Assembly (NCBI GenBank): GCA_903867985.1
Contig: CAIPTO010000146.1
Location: forward strand, 1-61,597
Length of the DNA: 61,597 nt
Origin: an uncultured Elusimicrobia bacterium
GTDB lineage: Bacteria > Elusimicrobiota > Elusimicrobia > Elusimicrobiales > UBA9959
Reading direction: 5' to 3'
Made by a program: the position numbers and the translations under genes. The stretch's first letter is position 1. The number at the start of each line of letters is the position of its first letter. The notes below the pieces were generated by a model. That model was given only the letters and a program-made list of their open reading frames with translations, had not been told where the DNA came from and ran no database searches. Of the stretch, positions 1 through 9,345 are shown in pieces.

Positions 1-117
1 CCACGCTTCTTTCAGCGTATGCCTCACGGCATACTGCCTTGCGCTTCGCTTGAGTTTTCTGCAACCTGTATCCTCGGAGGACTTTCACCTCCAAGCTTGG
101 TTTCATGCTGGGCACAC
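1..117 (-). mobile_element. Group II intron, 5' end (partial, probably class C)
   Basis: Read on the minus strand from 117 downward, the DNA starts GTGTGCCCAGCATG and continues with GGAGGTGAAAGTCCTCC, AAGCGAAGCGCAAGGC and CCGTGAGGC. This is the typical start (GUGYG) and domain I of a bacterial group II intron. It runs off the left edge, so the remaining domains and the intron-encoded reverse transcriptase/maturase are not visible. The intron begins six bases (CTTGTT) after the terminator hairpin of the clostripain gene. Insertion directly behind intrinsic terminators is the known habit of group IIC introns. The motif match is seen directly; the class assignment is inferred from the insertion site. 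Confidence 0.82.
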
Positions 118-123
118 AACAAG

Positions 124-152
124 CGGGCCGTCTGCCCAAGGCAGACGGCCCG
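124..152 (-). terminator. Terminator hairpin of the clostripain gene
   Basis: A perfect 13-bp inverted repeat (CGGGCCGTCTGCC and its complement) with a 3-nt loop lies 22 bp beyond the clostripain stop codon. The usual U tract is replaced by CTTGTT followed by the group II intron, so the original tail may have been separated from the hairpin by the insertion. Confidence 0.75.
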
Positions 153-174
153 TGTTGCTAATTTAGAACTGATA

Positions 175-1428
175 TTATTTGGTGTACCAGCCGATGAACT
201 CATCCCACTGCGATACTTTGGCCCAAGCCAGCTCATTGTAGGTGGAGTTGACGTATCCGGGCATATATATCGCAAGACCCTTGGAGTCGCTATAGTTGCC
301 GGTTACGCGGTTATGAAGCACCAGCGTATTCAAGAGGTAATCCTGCAGGATCTTGCCCTTAGCCTTCGCATCGGCATTCTTGGTGGAAGCCATGTAGAGG
401 GTAAGGAAGTGCGACATATCCTTATTTTCGGCGTAAGCGTAGCTCTGAGCGCTATTGAGCGCCGTTTTCACAAGCTCTTTCTCACCTGCGGCCATGGTCG
501 CCGCGACAAAGTCGTTAACAACGGGGATGAAGCCGTTCAACAAGGAGGTTTTTACCAGGCTCTGGGTGGAGCCTTCGCCTATGGACTGATAATGGTCGCT
601 GTAGGCATTCACCGCCAGCTTCCCCAACTCTTCCGCACCCATTGTGGGCTTGGCCACCAGGGGTCCGAGCAGAAGATTGTAGGTATAGCCGTCACCGGGT
701 TCGGTCTCTTCCGAGCCCACTATATAGTCGACATAATCTTTGATCTCGTAGTCTACTTCCGGCATCTGCATCAGGCAGGCGTCTGAGCCATAGACATCAA
801 TTTTGCCCATGGCTTTCAGCGCCAGGCCAAGTTGAGGAGTGTCTATATGATTGCCCGTCTCATCATCATAGGAAATGCCTTTATCGCCAAGTCCGCGGGA
901 TTTGATCCAGCCGGCGCCGTGGTTCCAGACTATAAGCATGTATTTTTTGGCGGGGTAGGTTGTCTTGGCCCAGTTGGCGAAGTCCGCAAGATGCTTGTAG
1001 TCGCCCATATCAACCTTTCCCAGTTCCTGCACGACAGGAGAGGTTATCTTATTCGTGTTAGCGTCCTTCTTTATGAGGTAGCGACGGGCGGTTTTCCAAT
1101 CGCCATCGGAGGAGTCGTACCCGGATATGCGTCCCACTTCGGTGACTATGTTCACCTGATCGGAGGAGCCTATCATCTCCATCTCGTTCATGTCTTTAAG
1201 GGCGTATTCTTCCAGATTGTTTTTGCCGTTGACGAAGACCATAATGGTCCATTCTTTGGCCTTATCAGCCGTCACTATCTCCGGAGAGGCCGGCGCGGGG
1301 GCAACCAGCTCCACACCTGAAATCTCTTCTTTGAAGTTATTAGCTTTGGGATTGTCGAAGTTGATCCCGGCGTAAAGCGAGGCCGACATCGACAGTGCAA
1401 CCGCTGTCATCACGAGTTTCTTAAGCAT
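175..1428 (-). CDS. Secreted clostripain-family (C11) cysteine peptidase
   Basis: A 417-aa protein with a Sec signal peptide (MLKKLVMTAVALSMSASLYA, cleavage near residue 20). The clostripain/gingipain-like fold is shown by the catalytic histidine in YMLIVWNHGAGW (H170) and the catalytic cysteine in GSDACLMQ (C218). Family members cleave mostly after basic residues. This one should act in the periplasm or outside the cell. A GTG six bases upstream is in frame, but the ATG at 1428 sits 8 nt after AGGAGG and is preferred. A homologue with the same dyad lies at 25576-27006. Substrate and any self-processing cannot be read from the sequence. Confidence 0.92.
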   Translation of the reverse strand: MLKKLVMTAVALSMSASLYAGINFDNPKANNFKEEISGVELVAPAPASPEIVTADKAKEWTIMVFVNGKNNLEEYALKDMNEMEMIGSSDQVNIVTEVGRISGYDSSDGDWKTARRYLIKKDANTNKITSPVVQELGKVDMGDYKHLADFANWAKTTYPAKKYMLIVWNHGAGWIKSRGLGDKGISYDDETGNHIDTPQLGLALKAMGKIDVYGSDACLMQMPEVDYEIKDYVDYIVGSEETEPGDGYTYNLLLGPLVAKPTMGAEELGKLAVNAYSDHYQSIGEGSTQSLVKTSLLNGFIPVVNDFVAATMAAGEKELVKTALNSAQSYAYAENKDMSHFLTLYMASTKNADAKAKGKILQDYLLNTLVLHNRVTGNYSDSKGLAIYMPGYVNSTYNELAWAKVSQWDEFIGWYTK

Positions 1429-1507
1429 CTGCACTTCCTCCTACTTTTTATTTGCCCACATGCAACAAGTTATATAGTTTACATCACTATTGATGATTAT
1501 CAAGGTC

Positions 1508-1566
1508 AAAAGGCCTATACCACAGTAGGCCTTAGGGCCTACGTAAAATTAGGCCTTAAGGCCTAT
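1508..1566. repeat. GGCC palindrome array upstream of the clostripain gene
   Basis: About 58 bp contain five AGGCCT or GGGCCT units. They include the perfect 16-bp palindrome TAGGCCTTAAGGCCTA (1550-1565) and an imperfect one just beside it. The array covers the end of the HDAC-like gene and sits 80-130 bp upstream of the clostripain start. On the minus strand the perfect palindrome is followed by ATTTTA, so it could terminate the HDAC transcript. It could also be an operator for the clostripain gene. See the related GGCC-rich leader at 25450-25530. Confidence 0.5.
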
Positions 1567-2463
1567 ATTTGTCCATAAATCCAGCGCTGTCGCGATGGTG
1601 TTGGCGTGCAGTCGGACGGTGTCGGAAAACTTTTTGGCATAGCCTCCGCTCAGAACAAGAACAACCGGCGTATTTCTGCCGAAGCACGCCGAGAACACTA
1701 TTTCATCCCGCGCCGACACGCCCGCCATGGTCAGCTTCAGCCCCCCAAGCATGTCATGCTCGTAAACATCCGCTCCCGAGTTGTACACGACAAGATCCGG
1801 GCGGGCCCTGTCAAATATCCCGGGCAGGCTTTGCCGCAAAAGTTTTAAATACTCCGCGTCTCCGGTTCCGGCGGGCAGCTCCAGGTCCAGCGAACTGTTC
1901 CCCTTCTTTTCTGGATAGATGTCCCGCTGGTGCATTGAAAAAGTAAAAACATTTTTATCGTTCTTGAAGACAGAGGCCGTACCATTACCCTGATGAACAT
2001 CCAGGTCCACGATAAGCGCGCGCCCTATGCGCCTTTCCGCCTGTAGTTTTTTAACCGCGACGGCGATGTCATTTAAAAGGCAAAAGCCCTCGCCGTGGTC
2101 TTTAAAAGCGTGGTGCGCGCCGCCGCCGCAGTTTATGCCCAGACCGGTTTCAAGCGCCAGCCGGGCGGCGGCGATAGTGCCGCCGACATTCATAAGATGG
2201 GCGCGCGCCACCCCCCGGGTTATTTCCAGTTCAGCTCTGGCGCTGTCCCGCGGCGTGAATTTAAAGCGCAGATTCTTATCGACCCAAACCGGGGTATGGG
2301 CCAGCAGAAGGTCGGCCCTTGAAGGAGGCTTCGGCTCAATAATTTCCTTTTTTGTGATCAGGCTCTTCTTCAAAAGCAATTTGAGTACCGCCGAAAATTT
2401 ATCTGTCCTGAAAACATGACGGCGGTTATTTGCCGTATATTCTTTTGAAAATACTATTTTCAT
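1549..2463 (-). CDS. Histone deacetylase-family (AcuC-like) deacetylase
   Basis: A 304-aa protein of the arginase/deacetylase fold. It shows the family's paired histidines in GGGAHHAF (H117, H118), the metal-binding DLDVHQGNG (D155, H157), the second metal aspartate in NSGADVYEHD (D232) and the C-terminal SGGYA that carries the catalytic Tyr. Bacterial members deacetylate acetylated lysines, acetylpolyamines or similar amides in the cytoplasm; which of these applies is not evident. The ATG at 2463 is chosen because the protein family starts at MKIVFSKEY; the longer reading frame (to 2580) overlaps the preceding Lnt gene. No clear Shine-Dalgarno is seen, so translation may be coupled to the upstream gene 41 bp away. 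Confidence 0.9.
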   Translation of the reverse strand: MKIVFSKEYTANNRRHVFRTDKFSAVLKLLLKKSLITKKEIIEPKPPSRADLLLAHTPVWVDKNLRFKFTPRDSARAELEITRGVARAHLMNVGGTIAAARLALETGLGINCGGGAHHAFKDHGEGFCLLNDIAVAVKKLQAERRIGRALIVDLDVHQGNGTASVFKNDKNVFTFSMHQRDIYPEKKGNSSLDLELPAGTGDAEYLKLLRQSLPGIFDRARPDLVVYNSGADVYEHDMLGGLKLTMAGVSARDEIVFSACFGRNTPVVLVLSGGYAKKFSDTVRLHANTIATALDLWTNIGLKA

Positions 2464-2504
2464 ATAAAAAACCGCAATGACCGTCTTTTTTAAGCGCCTA
2501 CATT

Positions 2505-3998
2505 TTAAAGCCCATGCGCCGCATAGAAAGTGATGCCGAGACCGGAATAAATGGGCACCTTCACCTTCAGAACTCCGCACTCGTTCAGATCTTTTCTGGC
2601 CAGCACGCGGCCCCAGGGGTCTATAACCGCCGAGATACCGTTATTGGCCGCGCGGATTACCGGCCTGCGGGTTTCCACCGCCCGAAAAATATTAACAAGA
2701 AAATGCTGATACGGCGCGGCGGTGTCCAGATACCAGCCGTCGTTTGTAATATTAACAAACGCCTCGGCGCCGGACTTTGCGTCGGCCGTGAAAAGATAAG
2801 TGAAGATAGATTCATAACAGATGGCTACGCCAAGCTTCGTTCCTTTAAAATCAAACAATTTCTGTTTAAGCGAGCCTTCCGTAAATTCCCCAAGACTGGC
2901 CACGGGGGTTATAAACTTTCCGAGAAAGGCGCGCATCGGAACATACTCGCCGAACGGCACAAGCCGCCTTTTATTGTAAGAGGCAGCTGTATCGCCGTTC
3001 GCGTCCAGCAGGAAGGCCGCCACATGACGCCCGTCACCTCTTGAAACCGATCCGACAATATTGAAGCGCTCACCTTTGCCCGACAGTGTTTTCAGCCAAT
3101 CTGCGCAGAACGGATCCTCTATCCAACCCGGCAAGGCATTCTCAGGCCAGATCACAAGCCCGGTATCCTTAAGCCCGCTCACCATGTTCTCTATCTTGTT
3201 CCGGATATCTCCCGCTTTCCGGTCATCCCATTTATCGTAAAGCGTGATGGCGGGCTGAAGCAGGGCCACATTAATATATTTATCCGGGGTCAGGACCGCG
3301 GCCGCACGCAGCTCATGCCTGCCGTAGGACCAGATGAGCAAGAGGATCAGCGGAGCCGGCGCGAAGCGCAGCATCTTCCTCACTGGTGCGCCTCGGGAGA
3401 GAAGCAGAACTCCCGCCAGCGCGCCGGTGAAACAGATTGCCGCGCTGAGGCCGTAAACTCCGGTCAGGGAGGCGATTTGAATGAGGGGAGTGTAAGCCCA
3501 CTGCGTATAACCCAGCATGAACCAGGGGAACCATACCGCCTTCAGGCTTAGGTGGACCTTGCCATACTCCATCGAGGCCCAAACCAGTGCAAAAACATAG
3601 GGCCAGACTCGGGGCCCGATCCTTTTCAGATAAAAGCCGAAACCGGCGACAACGATAAATTCGCCGGCCATCAGCAGGCTTAAAGCGGCCAGACCAAAAG
3701 CGGAAACTACCGGTATAACCCCGCCGGCGCGCATGGTGGGATAGATCCAATAGAGGATGCCGGCGTAAAAAAAGAAACCGGTCACGAGACCTGCTATCAG
3801 GGCTTGTTTGAGGCTTTTAACTTTCCAGAGTGAGACCGTGAGCGGAGCCAGGGCCAGCCACGCCAGCCACCCCTGATTAAACTTTGGATAGCTGAAGATA
3901 AGAAGCAGTGCGGTGAACGCGGGCAGAAGCAGTGTAAAGAATTTAGGGGCCAGGCCAGAGGACAAAAGAGGGGGCTGGCTGTGTGTTTTTTCAGGCAT
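2505..3998 (-). CDS. lnt: Apolipoprotein N-acyltransferase
   Basis: A 497-aa inner-membrane enzyme that adds the third acyl chain to the N-terminal cysteine of lipoproteins. Several hydrophobic segments fill residues 20-230, followed by a periplasmic nitrilase domain. The Glu-Lys-Cys triad is visible as E286 (VIWPEN), K343 (YNKRRLVPFGEY) and C394 (GVAICYES). The start at 3998 is the first ATG before the hydrophobic part. An in-frame ATG at 4058 would overlap the end of secA and add a Gly/Glu-rich stretch unlike the family. It is the standard-looking copy; a more divergent paralogue lies at 31869-33527. Confidence 0.9.
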   Translation of the reverse strand: MPEKTHSQPPLLSSGLAPKFFTLLLPAFTALLLIFSYPKFNQGWLAWLALAPLTVSLWKVKSLKQALIAGLVTGFFFYAGILYWIYPTMRAGGVIPVVSAFGLAALSLLMAGEFIVVAGFGFYLKRIGPRVWPYVFALVWASMEYGKVHLSLKAVWFPWFMLGYTQWAYTPLIQIASLTGVYGLSAAICFTGALAGVLLLSRGAPVRKMLRFAPAPLILLLIWSYGRHELRAAAVLTPDKYINVALLQPAITLYDKWDDRKAGDIRNKIENMVSGLKDTGLVIWPENALPGWIEDPFCADWLKTLSGKGERFNIVGSVSRGDGRHVAAFLLDANGDTAASYNKRRLVPFGEYVPMRAFLGKFITPVASLGEFTEGSLKQKLFDFKGTKLGVAICYESIFTYLFTADAKSGAEAFVNITNDGWYLDTAAPYQHFLVNIFRAVETRRPVIRAANNGISAVIDPWGRVLARKDLNECGVLKVKVPIYSGLGITFYAAHGL

Positions 3999-4042
3999 TT
4001 TTACAGTTAAAACACCCTCTCCCCCATCCCCTTCACCCTTAT

Positions 4043-6691
4043 TCACGCCCCGTGGCATTTCTTGTATTTTTTGCCGGAGCCGCAGGGGCAGGGGTCGTTT
4101 CTGCCAGTTTTGAGATTGACATATTTTTCCTGCGGCTTTTTCTTGGTCGCCAAATTACCGACCTGCTCCGCGCCTGCCTTCACCATACCGTCGGCTTCCG
4201 GCTCAGCTCCCTCTTCCCGGGTTACACGAGGCCTTGCCGCAGCCACGGGCGGAAGCTGTATCCTGAAAACATATTCAACCATCTCATCCCTGACGCGTCC
4301 GAGCATTTTCTCGAACATAGCGTAGGATTCCCTCTGGTACTCTATGAGCGGGTCTTTCTGTCCGTAGGCGCGCAGGCCCACGCCCTTTTTAAGGTGGTCC
4401 AGATCGTAGAGATGATTTTTCCAGATATGGTCTATGATCTGCAGCAGCAGAACGCGCTGCATATCGTTAAAATTCACGCCGCGCTCCGCAAATTCCCGGA
4501 TGCGGTTGTCATAGGCTTTTTCCACTCTCTCGTGCAGCTCTTTCTTCAGTTCCGCGTGCTGCATATCGTGCAATTGGTCCTTGGTGTATTCCAGAGTGAA
4601 GCCGAAGGTCTTAGCCAGATAAATGTTAAGGTTATCCATGTTCCAGAGCTGGGAGAACTGATCGGCCGGGGCGCAACAATCTATCTGCTCCTCTACTCCC
4701 TCCTGGATCATGCTCTTTACTCGAACTGTAACGTCGGCGCCGTCCAGAATAACGTTGCGCAATTCATATATAGCCATGCGCTGCTTATTCATTACGTTGT
4801 CGTAATCCAAAAGCTGCTTGCGGGCGTCAAAGTTCATGCCCTCCACCCGCTTCTGCGCGCCCTCTATCTGGCGGCTGACCATCGCCGACTCTATAACCTC
4901 GCCTTCTTCCATGCCCAGCTTCTCCATTATCATGGAGATCCTGTCAGAACCGAACAGGCGCATCAACTCGTCCTCCAACGACACATAAAAAACGGATGAG
5001 CCGGGGTCTCCCTGTCTGGCGCAGCGGCCGCGCAGCTGATTATCTATGCGGCGCGACTCGTGGCGCTCGGTGCCCATAACATGCAGGCCGCCTACCGAGG
5101 AGACATACTGGTGGTTAGCCTCATCCGGAGGGTTGCCGCCTAAAATAATATCGGTGCCGCGGCCCGCCATATTTGTGGCGATGGTCACCTGGTTCTTTCT
5201 GCCTGCCTGGGCGATGATCTGGGCCTCCATCTCATGGTATTTGGCGTTCAAAACTTCGTGCGGCACGCCTTTCTGGCGCAGCATCGTGGAGAGCTTCTCC
5301 GATTTATCTATGGAACGGGTGCCCACAAGCATCGGCTGTCCCTTTTTCCAGCGCTCCTCTATTTCCGCGATTATGGCGGCGTTCTTCTCGCGCTCGGTCC
5401 GGTAGATACGGTCCGGCGAATCCTTTCTTACCATAGGGCGGTTCGGCGGTATCTCAACCACATCCAGCTTGTATATCTCCCAGAACTCGTCGGCTTCGGT
5501 CAAAGCCGTACCGGTCATGCCGGAAAGCTTATTGTACAGTTTGAAATAGTTCTGAAAAGTTATAGTGGCCAGGGTCTGGTTCTCTTCCTTGATGCGCAGA
5601 TTTTCCTTGGCCTCTATAGCCTGGTGAAGGCCGTCCGACCAGCGGCGGCCCGGCATCAGGCGTCCGGTGAACTCATCCACGATTATGATCTCGCCTTCTT
5701 TCACCACATATTCCACGTCTTTCTTGAACAGGTGGTAGGCGCGCAGGGCCTGATTCAAATGGTGCACCCATTCGGCGCCTACATCGTCGTAAATATTACC
5801 GACACTGAGTATCTTTTCGGCCTTTTTTACGCCTTCTTCGGTCAGAATTACGGAATGGTTCTTCTCATCTATGACGGCGTCATAACCCGCGCCGAGATCC
5901 GTACCCTCGCGCTTTGCGTCAATCTCCTCTTTCTCGGTGATAAAACGCACGTTCAGAAGCGGAATAACGCGGTTGACTATATAATATTTGTCGGTGGACT
6001 CCTCAGCCGGACCGGAGATGATCAGCGGGGTCCGGGCTTCGTCCACAAGAATGGAGTCCACTTCGTCCACGATAGCGTAGTTGCGCTCGCGCATGACGCG
6101 CTCGGACTTGTCCATAACCATGTTGTCGCGCAGGTAATCAAAGCCGATCTCGTTATTGGTGACATAAGTTATGTCGCAGTTGTACATGGCCCGGCGTTCT
6201 TCGTTGCGCATGTCGTGCTGCACGGATCCGACGGTGAGGCCAAGAAATTCATGCACGGGACCTATCCAGAAACGATCGCGTTTGGCCAGATAATCGTTAA
6301 CCGTTACAACATGCACGCCCTTGCCCGTAAGGGCGTTAAGATACGCGGCCAGGGTTGCCACCAGAGTTTTGCCTTCGCCGGTGCGCATCTCGGCGATCTT
6401 GCCCTTATGCAGAATTATGCCGCCCACCATCTGTACGTCGTAATGACGCATCTTAAGCGTCCTTTTGGCTGATTCGCGCACCACGGCAAAAGCTTCCGGC
6501 AGCAGATCATCCAGCGTTTCGCCTTTGGCGAGGCGCTCCCTGAATTCCACGGTTTTAGCGCTGAGCTGTCCGTCGGAAAGCTTTGAGAACTCATCTTCAA
6601 AAGCGTTTATCTGGTCCACGATGGGGTAGATCTTCTTTAAGTCCCGTTCGCTTTTAGAGCCGATGATAGATTCAACAAGTCTTTTAAGCAT
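4043..6691 (-). CDS. secA: Preprotein translocase ATPase SecA
   Basis: The 882-aa motor that drives unfolded preproteins through SecYEG. It carries Walker A ([10 protein letters not shown], near residues 101-110), the DEAD-like region [15 protein letters not shown], motif [10 protein letters not shown] and a long helical scaffold. The C-terminus [20 protein letters not shown] is a complete zinc-binding SEC-C motif that contacts SecB or ribosomes. The ATG at 6691 follows AAGGA with good spacing; an upstream TTG in frame is less likely. The many signal peptides encoded in this window are its expected clients. Confidence 0.97.
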   Translation of the reverse strand: MLKRLVESIIGSKSERDLKKIYPIVDQINAFEDEFSKLSDGQLSAKTVEFRERLAKGETLDDLLPEAFAVVRESAKRTLKMRHYDVQMVGGIILHKGKIAEMRTGEGKTLVATLAAYLNALTGKGVHVVTVNDYLAKRDRFWIGPVHEFLGLTVGSVQHDMRNEERRAMYNCDITYVTNNEIGFDYLRDNMVMDKSERVMRERNYAIVDEVDSILVDEARTPLIISGPAEESTDKYYIVNRVIPLLNVRFITEKEEIDAKREGTDLGAGYDAVIDEKNHSVILTEEGVKKAEKILSVGNIYDDVGAEWVHHLNQALRAYHLFKKDVEYVVKEGEIIIVDEFTGRLMPGRRWSDGLHQAIEAKENLRIKEENQTLATITFQNYFKLYNKLSGMTGTALTEADEFWEIYKLDVVEIPPNRPMVRKDSPDRIYRTEREKNAAIIAEIEERWKKGQPMLVGTRSIDKSEKLSTMLRQKGVPHEVLNAKYHEMEAQIIAQAGRKNQVTIATNMAGRGTDIILGGNPPDEANHQYVSSVGGLHVMGTERHESRRIDNQLRGRCARQGDPGSSVFYVSLEDELMRLFGSDRISMIMEKLGMEEGEVIESAMVSRQIEGAQKRVEGMNFDARKQLLDYDNVMNKQRMAIYELRNVILDGADVTVRVKSMIQEGVEEQIDCCAPADQFSQLWNMDNLNIYLAKTFGFTLEYTKDQLHDMQHAELKKELHERVEKAYDNRIREFAERGVNFNDMQRVLLLQIIDHIWKNHLYDLDHLKKGVGLRAYGQKDPLIEYQRESYAMFEKMLGRVRDEMVEYVFRIQLPPVAAARPRVTREEGAEPEADGMVKAGAEQVGNLATKKKPQEKYVNLKTGRNDPCPCGSGKKYKKCHGA

Positions 6692-6817
6692 AATATCCTT
6701 CAGAGAATGCGCCAAATTCTTTGCGGGCGGCGGGCGCCTGCACGACTATATTGTGCCAAAATAGTCCTCCACTACTCAACATGTGAGTGGTCACGAATCA
6801 AGAATCGGACCCCTTAT

Positions 6818-7687
6818 TCATTTTTTCACTATTTTTTGGAATTTCATCTGAAACTTATTTTTCCAGGCTTGATACGTTTTTCTGAACACCCATGGAAGAC
6901 GAAGATATAGGCGCTCGAGTGGAAAAATGCTGGTCACGTACAGCAACTTCCGCAACGCCTTTACACGATTATACCTGCTGCGGATTTGATACGCCTCAAA
7001 TAATATACGATAGGGTACCCGACTGGTAACGCCGCCTATCCTGAAATTAGCGAGAATTCGGTCGAGATGCTCAAACTTTACCCCGCTGTTATAAATCCGG
7101 GCCATCAGATCGTAATCCGCTCCCATCCGGAAGGCCGGGTCGAAACGGAACTGTTCGTAAACGCGCCTGGCCACGAAACAGGTTGGGTGCGTAAGAGGAT
7201 TTTCCAGAAGAACCCCGTCGCCCTCAACCCGGCCTTTTACCTGATAACACACGATCTGGCCGTTTTCAAACTTATGCACCCGCATATCCCCGAAAATAAC
7301 CCCGCTTTCCGGATTTTTCGCCGCGGCCTCCACGATCAGCCGCACCGTATCCGGCTCGTACCAGTCATCGCTGTTAACGCTGCCGACCCAATCCCCGCGG
7401 GTGAGAGATATCGCTTTGTTCAGGGCGTCATAGATGCCTTTATCAGGTTCGCTTATCCAGCGATCGATCCGGCTTTCGTATTTTTTTATAATATCCAGCG
7501 TTTTATCGGTAGAACCGCCGTCCACGATGATATATTCGATGTTGTCGTAGGTCTGGTTCAGGACGCTCTGAATGGCCTGCTCCAGATACTTCTCGCCGTT
7601 CAGACAAATGGTGATGATGCTGACCAGAGGCCTGCCGGGACGGGAAACCTTCGCCCCGCTTCGTTCATTGATATTTCCGATAGTCAT
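6818..7687 (-). CDS. Family 2 glycosyltransferase (WcaA-like)
   Basis: A 289-aa GT-A fold enzyme. It has the N-terminal VSIITICLNGEKYLEQ nucleotide-binding strand, VDGGSTDKT, the DXD-type SVNSDDW and the acceptor-side MGADYDL. This matches GT2 enzymes that extend O-antigen or exopolysaccharide repeat units in the cytoplasm. It is the last gene of a minus-strand glycan locus that also holds a flippase, a radical SAM enzyme, another GT2 and a methyltransferase. The donor sugar cannot be deduced. The start is supported by GAGG eight bases upstream. Confidence 0.88.
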   Translation of the reverse strand: MTIGNINERSGAKVSRPGRPLVSIITICLNGEKYLEQAIQSVLNQTYDNIEYIIVDGGSTDKTLDIIKKYESRIDRWISEPDKGIYDALNKAISLTRGDWVGSVNSDDWYEPDTVRLIVEAAAKNPESGVIFGDMRVHKFENGQIVCYQVKGRVEGDGVLLENPLTHPTCFVARRVYEQFRFDPAFRMGADYDLMARIYNSGVKFEHLDRILANFRIGGVTSRVPYRILFEAYQIRSRYNRVKALRKLLYVTSIFPLERLYLRLPWVFRKTYQAWKNKFQMKFQKIVKK

Positions 7688-7763
7688 ATTCCGGCCTCAG
7701 ATTCCCGCGGAGCGCCGCCCGCTTCAAGACGCCCATCCCTCCGCTGACCATTTGCAAAATATT

Positions 7764-9338
7764 CTACAGCTTCCCGGCATACATCTCCGTATCGGCGGGA
7801 TTGTAACCCAGCTTCGTGAACATTCGGCGCCTGACCTGCAAAAAGCTTTTCTTCTCCTCCCGGTCAAAAACTCCCGTGTACCAACAGGCCAGACAATACA
7901 CGCAGAAAACGCCCAGTCCCGCAGAGATCGCGCCGAAAAGACTGCCTATAGCCCGTGGCACGAAATGATACGCCGGGAATCCGACCAGCGCGGCAACGCC
8001 GCTCACGCGAACGACCGCCCAAAACAATGATCCGAGCGGGTAGGGCGCCTTCCGGTGGCAAATCGCCAGATAGTACACCATCGCCACAGCTACTCCGAAC
8101 ACCTTCCCCGCGGCCACACCAAGGACGCCAAAAGGTTTTATGAGAATACAGTATGCTAAGGTTCCAGAAACGCCCAAGACCACGGACCCGAGCGTAACGA
8201 ATTGCGGACTGTTAATTCCCGTCAGGACGCATGTCGGAAGCGTCGTTAACCCCAGCAGGAAAAAAGCCAATATCAGCAGTTGCAGAACCAGAGAGGCCTG
8301 CGCGGCCATCTCCGGCGAGACCCAATAGCGCAGGAGCGGCTCCCCGACCACAAAAAGAGGCACCGCTATAGCGAACCCGACGGCCAAGCTTAAATTGAAC
8401 CCGCGCACGAAAAGGTTGCCGATTTTTTCCCTGTCGCCCTTCGCGGAAAAATCGCTGACCATCGGGAACACGATTTGCATCATTTTTCCGTTTACCCCAT
8501 GAACGACCTGTGCCACCTGTTGCGGCACGATATAAAAAGTAAGGGCCGCGGTACCTACCCACGCGCCTATCATAACGCTGTCCAGCTGGGTAAAAAGCAG
8601 CGCGAAAACCCTGAAAGCCACCATATAAAGACCGAACATAAAAGTCCGCCGGAACATTTCCATATCGAATGAAAAACGTATCGGTATCTCCGGCAACAGG
8701 CGTCGGGAGGATAACCAGTAGGCGGCGGCAGCGGCGGCGCTGGCCACCAAATTGGCGACCACGACCCCGATGAGCCCGTACCCCAGCATTACGGCAGCCA
8801 CCATTCCCAGCGTGGTAAGCGTGCCGAAACCGATGGATATGCCGTTAAAGACATCAAAGCGCTGAAGCCCGGGAGCGATGGACGATCCCCACCAGGTAAG
8901 CATGCTAAGAAAAAAACCGACCCCTGAAAGCCTGAAAGCCCAAACAGCCTCGCGGTAGTAAGAAGGAGGTATGACGAATAAGTGCTTTGTGAACCATTCC
9001 GCCAACACGAAAATAGTGATACACCCTACAACCCCTAAAACAGTAAAGGTGGTTAAAGTCGTGCCCAAGAGTTCGGTGATTTTTTTAGAGTCTTTTTTCG
9101 CCCTGTACTCCGCCAGGTATTTCGTTACGGCGCCGTTAAGCCCCAGATCGAGCAGCGCAAAATAACCGGTTATGGAGGAAACCAGACCCCGGATCCCGTA
9201 ACCGTCATTTCCCAGCCCTTTAACGATCAGCGGCGTGGCGGCGATGGCTAGCAGGACCGGCCATCCCCAGGCCAGGGCGCTGGTCGCAAGGTTCACGATC
9301 GCCATTTCCCGGAGTGACATGTGTTTTTCAGAAGTCAT
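7764..9338 (-). CDS. Polysaccharide flippase (Wzx/PST family)
   Basis: A roughly 524-aa protein with about 12-14 hydrophobic segments and the N-terminal pattern of MATE/PST oligosaccharide flippases (TPLIVKGLGNDGYGI, DLGLNGAVTKYLAEYR). It would move undecaprenyl-linked repeat units across the inner membrane. The ATG at 9338 is 7 bp after the stop of the radical SAM gene; longer readings overlap that gene with a charged, non-membrane extension. A second ATG 18 bp downstream is possible. No Wzy polymerase was recognised, so polymerisation is either encoded elsewhere or not part of this glycan. Confidence 0.87.
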   Translation of the reverse strand: MTSEKHMSLREMAIVNLATSALAWGWPVLLAIAATPLIVKGLGNDGYGIRGLVSSITGYFALLDLGLNGAVTKYLAEYRAKKDSKKITELLGTTLTTFTVLGVVGCITIFVLAEWFTKHLFVIPPSYYREAVWAFRLSGVGFFLSMLTWWGSSIAPGLQRFDVFNGISIGFGTLTTLGMVAAVMLGYGLIGVVVANLVASAAAAAAYWLSSRRLLPEIPIRFSFDMEMFRRTFMFGLYMVAFRVFALLFTQLDSVMIGAWVGTAALTFYIVPQQVAQVVHGVNGKMMQIVFPMVSDFSAKGDREKIGNLFVRGFNLSLAVGFAIAVPLFVVGEPLLRYWVSPEMAAQASLVLQLLILAFFLLGLTTLPTCVLTGINSPQFVTLGSVVLGVSGTLAYCILIKPFGVLGVAAGKVFGVAVAMVYYLAICHRKAPYPLGSLFWAVVRVSGVAALVGFPAYHFVPRAIGSLFGAISAGLGVFCVYCLACWYTGVFDREEKKSFLQVRRRMFTKLGYNPADTEMYAGKL

Positions 9339-9345
9339 TGGTTTT

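Noticed and set aside
19-786. Plus-strand reading frame of 255 aa over the left end
   Set aside because: It is antisense to the clostripain gene and the intron end, has no ribosome-binding site and no recognisable protein pattern.
5234-6472. 412-aa plus-strand reading frame
   Set aside because: It lies wholly antisense to secA; long antisense frames are expected from codon bias.
6730-6790. Sigma-54 promoter (TGGCAC) before secA
   Set aside because: The GC half-site is not at the required distance; only a six-base inverted repeat (GACTAT/ATAGTC) is present.
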